DNA of 64,000 bases, from positions 1 through 64,000 of the forward strand of contig JAUCBJ010001416.1 of the NCBI GenBank assembly GCA_032718475.1. Reading direction: 5' to 3'. Origin of the DNA: Nemertoderma westbladi (lineage: Eukaryota > Xenacoelomorpha > Nemertodermatida > Nemertodermatidae). Position numbers and translations under genes: made by a program. Below are positions 51,430-62,211 of this stretch, piece by piece (within the stretch, counting starts at the first letter, position 1; every line of letters starts with the position of its first letter). The notes beneath the pieces were generated by a model. That model did no database searches, was not told where the DNA came from, and saw only the letters and a list, made by a program, of their open reading frames with translations.

Positions 51430-52020
51430 CTTGGTGCAGCTTCACGCTATTGGAACTTGGCGATAGTGCAGAACACCAGGTTAATGTCTGAGTCCAAACA
51501 GGGGTGGTACCGATTAGACTTAAATGGTTAGCTGCAATTTGCTCTCAGACCATACAGTTTTATTTGGGCGAACCGGGAATAAACGTATGGCCTGCGGACA
51601 GTGCACCAGCACTATCGTGAGTGAGAGAGCCGAGCCAATGGAGACGCAGCCACTTTGCCGACAAGAACTGAATAAGTTGATCCTTGGACGAACTAAACAG
51701 CTAGTAGGCAAGAGTAAGCACACAAGCATTCTGGGCTAGATTAGCCAGTAAACTCAAACCAACGGCGGAATCGTCTTGCGTTCCTGGCAATCGCAAAGCC
51801 TTTCGCAGGCCCGACCCAGCAACAAAGACGGCCCCAACTTGGAACAGAGCTGACTTCTAAGCTAAACTTTTGCTGTACTGAGGAGCAGAGCTCACCGCGC
51901 AGGCAGCTGGGTTGAAGACTCTTGTTTTTTGTCCCGATGCGGCCTTATTTATAACCCGATTTGGGGTTAATATGGAGTTGACCCCTAATTATCACCTGCG
52001 CGCAGGCGTACTTTCTGGGC
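51430..52020 (-). repeat. LTR-like sequence, minus strand (uncertain)
   Basis: Read on the minus strand it has TTATAAATAAGGCCGC (TATA-type core promoter, plus-strand position about 51950). About 390 bases downstream is CAAATAAAACTGTATGG (polyadenylation signal near 51556). Composition is higher in GC than the surroundings. Spacing suits a solo LTR, but exact ends and a target duplication were not found. Confidence 0.35.
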
Positions 52021-52736
52021 AGAGACTTTACGTTCAAACCATGTTAAAATATGATTACTCATTATAATAGACTAATTAATATTGGTGCCTGGATGGAGTT
52101 TTGAAGGTGACTAGACAATCACTCCCTACTGGCTACTGCTATTGGGTGGTGGCAGTAGGTTCTGTACTGGGGGGCCGGTGTCAGGGAAGGGATGTATTGG
52201 ATAACAATGGACCCTTGATGGTACCCTGGATGGAGTGTATTGGACGGACAAGGCAGGGCTTGGCACGCCTGCCACGACTTGGATAATATTCTGAGAAGAA
52301 TATTGCGTCGATTATTTCTGAGATGAATATTACAACTGGATAAGAAAGGGGGAATAATTATGTTGTAATTATTTCGTTTTTAAAATCAGAGTCCCGAGGA
52401 AGTGTATTTTGTATGTTTGCCTACGGAGGCGCGAAAAATCGATTACATTAGAGGAGTAGCGCCCACCCCTTCCATCTGTTTGCATGATTGAATGTTTAAT
52501 GATTAGCTTCAATACTTTAATGTTAATAAATAATAATAAAATTCATATCATTTTTATGCAATCCATTACAGTTACTATAACAACAGCTGCACAGTAAATA
52601 GTCTTACACTAAACCTACAATGGCTAAATACAAGTAAATATGTACATAAATATTGTTAATGATTTTTATTCTAAATAGTAAACAAATCTTTCATAATCGA
52701 CTCCGAAATCATACAAACTAATACACAGCCGCAGTT
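52021..52736. other. no gene; upstream region of a possible host exon
   Basis: The GC-richer patch at 52100-52280 carries repeated TACTGG/GGATGGAGT motifs. The rest is AT-rich. It may contain the promoter of 52737-53012. Confidence 0.35.
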
Positions 52737-53012
52737 ATGGCCAATTCATCACAACGTTCTGGAGTGTCTGAATACTTGTCAGCGCGATCGCAATTCTCCG
52801 AAACAACATCAGTGGGGAGAATTCCTATTGAAGAGATGAGGCGCGAAAGAAGAAGAAGCATAAATTCTATGACCGGGGAAACGAAAACAGAAGAATACGA
52901 ACGTCGTGAAAACATACGTTCGGTTCTAAATGTGGTGGTCGGGTTTATTTTATTGTCTCTAGTAATAACGGGCTTCGTTTTGTACCACAGCGATAAATCC
53001 GGTGGCAATAGG
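52737..53012 (+). CDS. first coding exon of a probable single-pass membrane protein
   Basis: 92 codons from ATG 52737. A hydrophilic, Ser/Arg-rich N-terminus of 61 residues (EEMRRERRRSINSMTGETK) is followed by one hydrophobic helix at 62-83 (SVLNVVVGFILLSLVITGF) and a short extracellular start. A donor GTAAAG at 53013 ends it in phase 0. The layout (basic cytoplasmic tail, then membrane helix, no signal peptide) resembles the type II fibrinogen-related gene at 39 kb, but no extracellular domain is in the window. No family recognised. Confidence 0.45.
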
Positions 53013-54325
53013 GTAAAGAATTCTGGAGGTTTCTTAAAGTTCCGTATAAAGTATCATTTTATATTTTAATATTAATTAATGTAATGATGTACTTTTTGCT
53101 TAGTAATATCACCACTGACTTCATTGCAACATTTTTCAAAAAAATATTGTGTTCTAGAACATTAGCTAATTGACTAGCTAGTAATTTTTCAAAACATTAT
53201 TTGTTATATATTAACATTTTTTTTTGAAATTTCTAAAAATACTGCAATTTTTTTGTGTTCTAGAACATTAGCAGATATGTTTTTTATGGTACAGTAGCTA
53301 GTGTATTTTTACTAGCTATTATTATTTGTAATTATAAAAAAATGTGAAAACATTTATATAATTTATATTTCATGTTTAAACTGTTGCAGAATATATTAAT
53401 GACAAACAATATTGAGGAGATTATAGCAGTTTACATTTTTTACATGTTCACTTTTTCGCTCGAATATACCCCAAAAACGGGAGAAAAGTTTCACTTTTTT
53501 CCCTAGGGGAAGAAAGTAATCAATAGGAATGCATGATTTTACTTTTATACCGGCGAGAAATGTAAAGTAAAATATTTTTGGTGGAATTTTTTAAATTTTA
53601 ATACATGTGGTGAAAGGGCATCGACGTAGAAAAGGTGTGAAAGTAATTTGAGCAAAATCCATTCACACACTCAAAAGTTATTGCAAATTTAGTGTCTGCG
53701 CGGCGTACACCAAAACGGAACTCAATATCCAATATTAGTTTATGTAGTTAAGCGGCTCTCCAGTTACGTAATAAATATTCGAGAACACTAAATTATTTAA
53801 CATTAAGTAAGGCAGCATTGAGAGTTGAAGAGTACAATAATTTGAATCGCTGTAACTATGGAAGCAATGTAGTAAAATACTGCAGTTCAATTTAGTTTGT
53901 AACACTACTGTACTGTAGTATATCGCTATGTTTTATTATAGAATTTAACAACAAAAAGTACCAATTTAAGAATAAAATTACGTATTACATGGGAAAAAAA
54001 CGTAGAACTTTTTTTTAATATTCTTTCGACCCTTTATTAGTAAATAAAATGCCTCAAGAATAATGAAAGAAAAGTTCTACTTTTTTTCCATGTAATAAAT
54101 AATTAATGTTATAAAAATATAGTTTTTTTTATTACTAGCCATTTTAAATTTGAAAAATGTCTAGCTATATGTTCTAGAACATTATATTTTTTATTTTATT
54201 TATGTTCTAGAATAGAGTATAATAATTATATTTTGTTCTAGAATTCTACAATGTTGCCATGGTAACAATGATTAATGTTATAAAAATGCGACTACATACG
54301 GAAATGTACGGAACTGGAACTGTAA
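53013..54325. other. AT-rich, no gene
   Basis: Contains TTCTAGAAC palindromes at 53151, 53260, 54173 and 54236. A long hairpin lies at 53983-54106, where ACATGGGAAAAAAA and AGAACTTTTTTTTAATATTC recur inverted. GTTGCCATGGTAACAATGAT lies at 54251, with a near copy at 56168. Confidence 0.45.
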
Positions 54326-55611
54326 GGCTGCGTATACACCAGTGTTGGCGTGTCACGTGTCACGATTGATGGTTGACGGTTTACGCGTGAAATTTGAAAT
54401 GAACAACCTGTGTTGACGTGTCACTTGTCACGGTTGGCGGTTTACGGGTTACTTTTTCATGGTGCTCATTAATTCTAAAACGCCAACACTTATTAACATA
54501 ACATTGGATATGCATATACCGTTTTAAATGTTGGTGGTTTTGTGTTGGTGTGTTGACGTTTACGTGTCACGCTTTGGCGGGTAATGTGTTTTTATTTGAG
54601 GAATGAGCATGTTCATTATTTGTAATACGGCAACACTTCAAAATGAAGCAAATTAAATAAAACGTGAAATCTTTCATAGATATTTAGAGATTCTATACTC
54701 CAATTTGTAGTAATAATAATTAATTAATTGAGGAATAAATATTAATTTTATATATTATTTATAATTTGCAATCTGTTAATGCGAGTTTATTTCAATACTA
54801 GGATGGAGTTGTATGAAATAAATTAAATAAATAAAATTATGATTTATTATCTTTTTACTTGGATACTTTTTACTTTTGGTAAGTTGGATGATTATGAACA
54901 TGAACTTATAGAAATTGTTCGTAATAAGCCATTGTTGTGGGATGTTGTCATAACGATTATAAACATAAGGAGCAAAGAGCGCAAGTGTGGATTTATGTTG
55001 ATAGTAAATTAAACCCCCAAGAAAAGGTTAGTTTGGTACTACAACTGTTTTTTGGTAAAATTTTGAGCGTAATTGATAAGAACACCTCATCGTCTTTATT
55101 ATCCATTAAATGGGCAAAAGTCCTGGCAAATTCCCCAAGATGTTCTCTATGCAAGAAAATATCTCTTACCCATATCCTAGGCCGATTCCGGCGTTTCTTT
55201 CTCCCAACCAAAAGAAAAAATACCATTTCTAACTCGTCTTCTTCCATTATTAAACATACACATTTTCAAGGATTAAATATTATCTATTTATTACATTAGT
55301 TCGGGTACTTAGATAATTGATTGTTTAAATAATTGCACTACTATTAATTACTGGTACCACATGTGGAACAGTGGTGCCCCGACTGCCCGGAAAAATTCCA
55401 AACTTGTGTTCTATATAGTATACAATTACGATATTTTCGCCACATCACAGTTGTTCTAGAACTGAGAACTTAGGACAACACGAATATATAAAATAAAATC
55501 CGTCAACAGTGACACGTGACACGACAACACTGTTGTATACGGGCTAAATTTCGTCAACAGTGACTCGTAAACCGTCAACCGTGACACGTCAACACTGGTG
55601 TATACACAACC
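54326..55611. mobile_element. PIF/Harbinger-like element, internally deleted
   Basis: Ends GGCTGCGTATACACCAGTGT and, inverted, GGTTGTGTATACACCAGTGT. Subterminal sequence is full of CGTGTCACG and GTCAAC repeats in both orientations. A 3-base target duplication (TAA/AAA) is imperfect. It carries only an N-terminal transposase exon. Confidence 0.6.
54993..55247 (-). pseudogene. Harbinger transposase N-terminal fragment
   Basis: Minus-strand frame of 84 codons: EEDELEMVFFLL, KKRRNRPRIWVRDIFLHREH, LGEFARTFAHL. The W-V-R-x-I-F ... R ... G-E-F pattern is that of ALP1/Harbinger-type transposase N-termini. The DDE domain that should follow is absent. Confidence 0.55.
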
Positions 55612-56350
55612 AAATAATACAATATATCATAACAATATAACATATAGCTTGTTTTTTTAATTTTAAAATAGCTCGTAAATTATAAAAAAAATTATTTTTA
55701 AGTAGGTTTCTGAATACATTTAGATTATTAGTGATTATATAGAGTTTTTGTATACTGATGTAACTAATTAGTATTTATCCATTAAGTATTTTGTTGGCCT
55801 TTGTTGGCCTTATCTCATGGAATCCGTTGAATTTTCCTTTTCTTATCTGTCGCATCCACATGTATTCTGTAAGTTTTTCGGATAATTTATCTTCTTAGTT
55901 TATGCACTCATCCCTCACACAAAGCTCTGGTGTCCTATATTTTGCTTATTTTTCTCCGTACCTTGTCTTTTAGTAGCTTTAATTTGACTTTTGTGCATTT
56001 CGCACATTTTTTTTTAAGATCTAGCAATTTTAAATTGGAAAAATAACTAGCTATATGTTATAGAACATTATATTTTTTATTTTGTTTAGGTTCTAGAGGA
56101 GTTTTATTATTTATATTTTCTATTTATTATTTATTATATATTTATATTTTGTTCTAGAACTCTAAAATGTTGCAATGGTAACAATGATTTATTTTATAAA
56201 AATGTAGTGCTGTACGGAACTGTTACCAAAAAAAATACTAGCTATTTAAATCACTAGTTACCTTATCAATTAATATCTAGTAATGTTTCAGAACAATAAT
56301 CAATTTTAAAACATACAAATAACCTATGAAATGACATGGAGAGAAAATGT
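55612..56350. other. AT-rich, no gene
   Basis: Carries TTCTAGAAC at 56154, a TTATAGAAC variant at 56060 and a second copy of the GTTGCAATGGTAACAATGAT motif at 56168. Nothing coding. Confidence 0.45.
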
Positions 56351-58275
56351 AGGGAGGAAGAACTAGTGGGGTGAAATGCGGAACTAGTGGGGAGGAGTAC
56401 GGAACTAGTGGGGAGGAGTACGGAACTAGTGGGGATGAGTACGGAACTAGTGGGGAGGAGTACGGAACTAGTGGGGAGGAGTACGGAACTAGTGGGGAGG
56501 AGTACGGAACTAGTGGGGAGGATTACGGAACTAGTAGGGAGGAGTACGGAACTAGTGGGGAGGAGTACGGTACTAGTGGGGAGGAGTACGGAACTAGTGG
56601 GGATGAGTACGGAACTAGTGGGGATGAGTACGGAACTAGTGGGGAGGAGTACGGAACTAGTGGGGAGGAGTACGGAACTAGTGGGGAGGAGTACGGAACT
56701 AGTGGGGAGGATTACGGAACTAGTAGGGAGGAGTACGGAACTAGTGGGGAGGAGTACGGAACTAGTGGGGAGGATTACGGAACTAGTAGGGAGGAGTACG
56801 GAACTAGTGGGGAGGAGTACGGTACTAGTGGGGAGGAGTACGGAACTAGTGGGGAGGAGAACGGAACTAGTGGGGAGGAGTACGGAACTAATGGGGAGGA
56901 GTACGGAACTAGTGGGGAGGAGTACGGAACTAGTGTGGAGGAGTACGGAACTAGTGTGGAGGAGTACGGAACTAGAGGGGAGGAGTACGGAACTAGTGGG
57001 GAGGAGTACGGAACTAGTGGGGAGGAGTACAGAACTAGTGGGGAGGAGAACGGAACTAGTGTGGAGGAGTACGGAACTAGTGGGGAGGAGTACGGAACTA
57101 ATGGGGAGGAGTAGGGAACTAGTGGGGAGGAGTACGGAACTAGTGGGGAGGAGTACGGAACTAGTGGGGAGGAGTACGGAACTAGTAGGGAGGAGTACGG
57201 AACTAATGGGGAGGAGTACGGAACTAGTGGGGAGGAGTACGGAACTAGTGGGGATGAGTACGGAACTAGTGGGGAGGAGTACGGAACTAGTGGGGAGGAG
57301 TACGGAACTAGAGGGGAGGAGTACGGAACTAGTGGGGAGGAGTACGGAACTAGTGGGGAGGAGTACAGAACTAGTGGGGAGGAGAACGGAACTAGTGGGG
57401 AGGAGTACAGAACTAGTGGGGAGGAGTACAGAACTAGTGGGGAGGAGTACGGAACTAGTGGGGAGGAGTACGGAACTAGTAGGGAGGAGTACGGAACTAA
57501 TGGGGAGGAGTACGGAACTAGTGGGGAGGAGTACGGAACTAGAGGGGAGGAGTACGGAACTAGTGGGGAGGAGTACGGAACTAGTGTGGAGGAGTACGGA
57601 ACTAATGGGGAGGAGTAGGGAACTAGTGGGGAGGAGTACGGTACTAGTGGGGAGGAGTACGGAACTAATGGGGAGGAGTAGGGAACTAGTGGGGAGGAGT
57701 ACGGTACTAGTGGGGAGGGGTACGGAACTAGTGGGGAGGAGTACGGAATTAGTGGGGAGGAGTACGGAACTAGTGGGAGGAGTACGGAACTAGTGGGGAG
57801 GAGAACGGAACTAGTGGAGAGGAGTACGGAACTAGTGGGAGGAGTACGGAACTAGTGGGGAGGAGAACGGAACTAGTGGAGAGGAGTACGGAACTAGTGG
57901 GAGGAGTACGGAACTAGTGGAGAGGAGTACGGAACTAGTGGGGAGGAGTACGGAACTAGTAGGGAAGAGTACGGAACTAGTGGGGAGGAGTACGGTACTA
58001 GTGGGGAGGAGTACGGAACTAGTAGGGAAGAGTACGGAACTAGTGGGGAGGAGTACGGTACTAGTGGTGAGGGGTACGGAACTAGTGGGGAGGAGTACGG
58101 AATTAGTGGGGAGGAGTACGGAACTAGTGGGAGGAGTACGGAACTAGTGGGGAGGAGAACGGAACTAGTGGAGAGGAGTACGGAACTAGTGGGAGGAGTA
58201 CGGAACTAGTGGGGAGGAGTGTCCGGAACTAGTGGGGAGGAGAACGGAACTAGTGGGGAGGATTACGGAACTTGT
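56351..58275. repeat. 21-bp minisatellite, about 90 units
   Basis: Unit GGAACTAGTGGGGAGGAGTA plus C. Variants change single bases (GATGAG, AGGGAG, GTGGAG, AACGG). The last third contains shortened GTGGGAGGAGTACG units. Each unit carries an ACTAGT hexamer. Because the period is a multiple of three, the array is open in two frames (247 and 468 codons, GTSGEEY- and STELVGR-type heptads); these are not supported as genes. Confidence 0.92.
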
Positions 58276-58339
58276 ACGTAATTAATTATTAACTATTTAT
58301 TTTGTGCTATGTGCTATGACCACTGAGCTAAAATGATGT

Positions 58340-58412
58340 ACTTTCTGCCACTAAAATAGAGGTAGAAAGACTTTCTGCCACTAAAATAGAGGTAGAAAGA
58401 CTTTCTGCCACT
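58340..58412. repeat. 30-bp tandem repeat, 2.4 copies
   Basis: ACTTTCTGCCACTAAAATAG plus AGGTAGAAAG. Confidence 0.75.
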
Positions 58413-58675
58413 ATTTAAGTGGCATCCACAAAGTAATAATAGTGCTGTTTTTTTTTACAAAATTTAGTAAAAAAAGTGGATTTTATAGATAAAAAAACTT
58501 TCCAAAAATTCTAGAAAATTAGCTGAACGGTAAGTTATTATTTAAAAATTATAAATATTTGTTATGATTTTATAATAATAGCTAATCAGATAATTTTCAA
58601 CATTTTTGGAAAAAAGTTGTCACTAAGCTGGTATTACAGCGTACAAAATACAGTACCACAGTAAAGTACTACTGT

Positions 58676-59253
58676 ACTACTACTACTACTACTAGGATAC
58701 TAGGACTACTACTGCATTGCAGCTGCATTTTTAAGAAAGCTGTGCCGGCTTTTCGACAAAATTGCGCCGCCACAACTCACTATCACCCATGACATTTGCT
58801 AGATCATCCGCATCTTCAAGGCCAGTGTCCTTTAAGATGCGTCTCAAGAAAGTCATGGGCTGTCCACCATGCTTATTCACTCCATGAGGCTGCCAAAGTA
58901 CTAGATTATGCACTGGCTGGTCCTCAAGGTGAAAGCAATGTCCTGCAAAGCGGAGGCGATTTTGTTCTAGTGTCAAGCTTGGTAGAACCAATGCGACACC
59001 TCCAATGTTATATAGTGTCTGGTTGGAGATGTGTGCATTGTACCTAACACAATGAACCCGGCGTAGCATTGTTGTGAATGTGCCATCCAGAGATTTGGTG
59101 TCCTCAGCAGTTAGAGCCCAGCATGGACTCCTATAGAGGAGTACTGGAACTACTGCTGCTCTAAATAGTCGGACCTTAAGTTTCCGATTAATTCTCGGTA
59201 ACTTCCAAATCCTGGGAAGCCTATTCAAGGCTGCCCATGGCTTTCCCTTATGT
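58676..59253 (-). mobile_element. RTE-like LINE, 3' end with C-terminal coding part
   Basis: (ACT)n at 58676-58696, then the complement of the family 3' UTR and 165 codons (59228-58731) equal to the C-terminus of the 47970-50132 frame: RIWKLPRINRKLKVRLFRAA, NAHISNQTLYNIGGV, RLRFAGHCFHLEDQPVH. 5'-truncated at about 59253, where BEL sequence starts. Confidence 0.8.
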
Positions 59254-61143
59254 AGCTCGTACTGAAGCGCGTCAGGCAGTTAAAGTAGATGAAATCATTA
59301 ATTTTAATGGAAATGAGTTAAAATGGCTTCCATTAGAGACCCGCTACCCAATAGCGAGAAGCTGCGCTTCTTAATAGATTGTTTGGAAGCTTATCCGAAA
59401 AAATTAGCGCAAAGTTATATCGGACACCCACAGGGATTGGTAGAATTATGGAAACTGTTACATGTCAGGTACGGAGATGAAGCTTCAATAGCCCAATATC
59501 TGTATCAAAAGGTGGTCAATGGTAAACGTGTGATAACTATGGAAATGATTGAATTTGTTGACGAGATTAAGGAAATCTGTAGACAACTAGATGGGTTGGA
59601 TAAACACGATATGCAGGAGTTCTATACGGACGAGTTCTCTATGGACGAGGAAAGTTGCAATAATGTAGTGGTCTGCACAGGCATCACGTATGATCCACCA
59701 TTACGCCCAGAACAGTCGATTAACAGTGACATATCATTAAAGATCTCTGACCCAAAATCGCTCGGTGTTAGAGAATTCCCCGTTTTACAAGTTCGACTAC
59801 ACTGTAACAACCGTAGCGTCATCGTAAACGCCCTGATGGATACAGGAAGTTCTGGATCCTTCATTGATCATCACCTTGCAGAGGAGTTATTTAGCAAGGC
59901 GGATGGACATAGAATGATATTAAATCTATCCGGCGTAATGCAAACCTGGCAATCAGTTATACAAACTCGTTATTACAAAATTTCTTTATCTGACCCCGGT
60001 GATATAAATGAAATATGTAAATTATACAACATCAACGTGGTTGCGATTAATAACTTTACCGATAGTCAAGCACCTGTGTATAACTGGGACAACGATGACT
60101 TTGTGAAACGTAATAACATCCCGCGATATAAACTCGATCGACCCTGAGTTCGATTATTAATCGGCCAGAACGCGTCAGAGGCCCTGGAAATTTTACAAAA
60201 ACTTCCTAGTTCGCCTCTGCCTTTAACCGCTGGCAGAACCAGAATCGGTTGGTTCTGCACTGGCCCATCGACAAAGACTTTAAATGAAAGAATGTCCAGT
60301 AAGAGCATATCAACTAACCACATTCATTCAGAAAACATATCGACCAATTACTTCCATTCTCCTAAACCCGGTTATATTGTGGAAGCGGGGGAATTCGCGG
60401 TGGGAGGACCCGATTTTGGGACAAAGTTTTCAAAATTTTGCGGTGAATCCAGTAAACCCAGCGACAACAATCAACCGACACCCCGACTTAATACGGACGA
60501 ATATGGAGAACCCATTGATTAAGTAAACAAATCGGACTGCCCAAACTCAGACCCACCTTTGAGTATTCACTCCCGGACTGAAGCTGTCCGAGACACCTCC
60601 CGATTATTTCAAAGTCAATCAGACTTACCTAATACTAAAGTAAGTCTACCCCCACTGATAGCCCGCGCCATGAACCATTATAGCTCATGGGATAAATTAT
60701 GTAGGGCTATAACTATTCTGAAACAAATTTTCCATTATAGATATAGTACTAATAATATACCTGTAGTAGGCTTGTCTCACTCTGAAGTTGATAAATCTAA
60801 TTTAAAACTGTTACGACTTTCACAGAAACTTGAGAGACCTGAGGAATATCATCAACTCAGTGTCGATCCTTTGACTCCATTGTCGGATAAATTCTCAGGT
60901 ACTATGATCAATGGATTAATTCGTGTTGGAGGTTATCTTACCAACGCTCCTATTTCTAGAGACACTACGTTCCCAATATTAATATTCGATCCCGAGATTC
61001 AAAGAAAGTTGATACACGACATCCACTTTGGACTACATCACGCCGGGAGAGAACATATATTAAGAGAGATAGGGATGCGTTACTGTTTTGACGTCCCTCG
61101 TGCGGCTCTGGGCCGGACATTACAGAGTTGTATACCATGCTGA
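59254..61143 (+). pseudogene. BEL/Pao element copy, frameshifted and internally deleted
   Basis: Gag begins in one frame (VDEIINFNGNELKWLP) and continues in another from 59323 (LPNSEKLRFLIDCLEAY, LVELWKLLHVRYG). A retropepsin follows with the canonical ALMDTGSSGSFIDHHLAEEL. After a stop at 60145-60147 the next protease part (LLIGQNASEALEIL, TRIGWFCTGPS) is in another frame. The whole RT/RNase H is missing near 60522-60560. The frame at 60559-61143 is the pre-integrase and HHCC zinc part (INGLIRVGGYLTNAPISRD, IHFGLHHAGREHILREI, CIPC). The integrase core is also missing. It differs from the 291-6539 element, whose protease motif is DEQS. Confidence 0.75.
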
Positions 61144-61159
61144 GGGATTTGTGGCGGAC

Positions 61160-61700
61160 CAGTGATGTGACGGGATGAAGGGATCCCGACCGGTTAATCA
61201 GACTACGCGTCACCGTGGTATTGAGGTAGAAAAATAAGAGTTCGTTGTTATCTCTTTGATGCTCGGTAATTAATATCAATAAATGAATAATTGAATGATA
61301 GCACAGTTGATGACAGTGAAAGAAAAGTATCGTATGCCGGTAGGTGTGGATATATTGGTGATGGTGACGGTGAAGGATGTCACCGGTCTGCACTCAAGCT
61401 GATGACTGAAATAACTCAACCGGTAATTAAATGCATTGACAATATATGTAATCATTTCTACGCTACTGTGGCCTTTCATCCAGTGGCTGTTCTCCCCCGC
61501 CCCTATTGGCTGATAATCTACTTCAGGCCTCTCACCTCTCTGGGAGTGCTTCCCCCCCTGTTGGCCCCTGTTGGTTATTTTCCCTCCTGAGGTGGTTTGA
61601 CCTCTAACCTCCCTTTGTGTGGCTTTGGGGTTTGTGTTGTCCCCGGTTATTGGTTGTGATACGACATTGGTTATTGCCAATCTCGTACCTCCAATATATT
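61160..61700 (+). repeat. probable 3' LTR of the deleted BEL copy
   Basis: Begins near TGTGACGGGATGAAGGGATC and ends near CTCGTACCTCCAATATATTA. It shares ordered motifs with the insertion at 35035-35563. It stands directly after the truncated pol remnant. Confidence 0.5.
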
Positions 61701-62211
61701 ACTGAAAATGTGCCACTTCCTATTTATGAGGGCAATGCAGTGGAACTGAATCTGCTTACACTCCCCCCCCCCTTGCTATCTTCCCGGTGAGAAGATAGCA
61801 TCACCCATAAGTGCGCTTCAATTCCGCTGGAGCCCGATCTACTATCGGGTGTGGGGTGGAGTTCTTTTCTTGGAGTCGGCTTTTCGGGCCGCTCCCCCTG
61901 GGTATGATGTTACTACCCCCTCTTGGTGCAACCGCAACCTATGTTGCACCAAGACATCTGGCGTCTCGGTTCGAGACGATTGTGGACTCTTCTCACACAA
62001 TTTTGTATCTCCACTCTACTCTAAACTGACTCTAACTTCTCTAGTTCCACTCTAACTCCACTCTACTTTCGGACCTCTTTGTCCCTCACTCTGCCTCTTA
62101 CTCCTCGCCCCCCACATTTGAATTGCACCCGTATTCTCTCCACACGCGTCAACACCACCTCTCACTATCTCCCCTGCGCTCCTGTACTCAACCCTTACTC
62201 ACTTCCGAGTC
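61701..62211. other. GC-richer sequence without a firm gene
   Basis: Contains a 10-base C run (61764) and a GCTATCTTCCCGGTGAGAAG hairpin. It may be the end of the minus-strand gag-like element that follows. Confidence 0.35.

Noticed and set aside
54937-55299. Plus-strand 120-codon frame
   Set aside because: The minus strand carries the Harbinger motif; the plus frame has none.
56371-58147. Long open frames (247, 468 and 76 codons) across the 21-bp array as silk-like or elastic protein genes
   Set aside because: They are open only because the repeat period is a multiple of three; no promoter, splice signal or non-repeat domain is attached.
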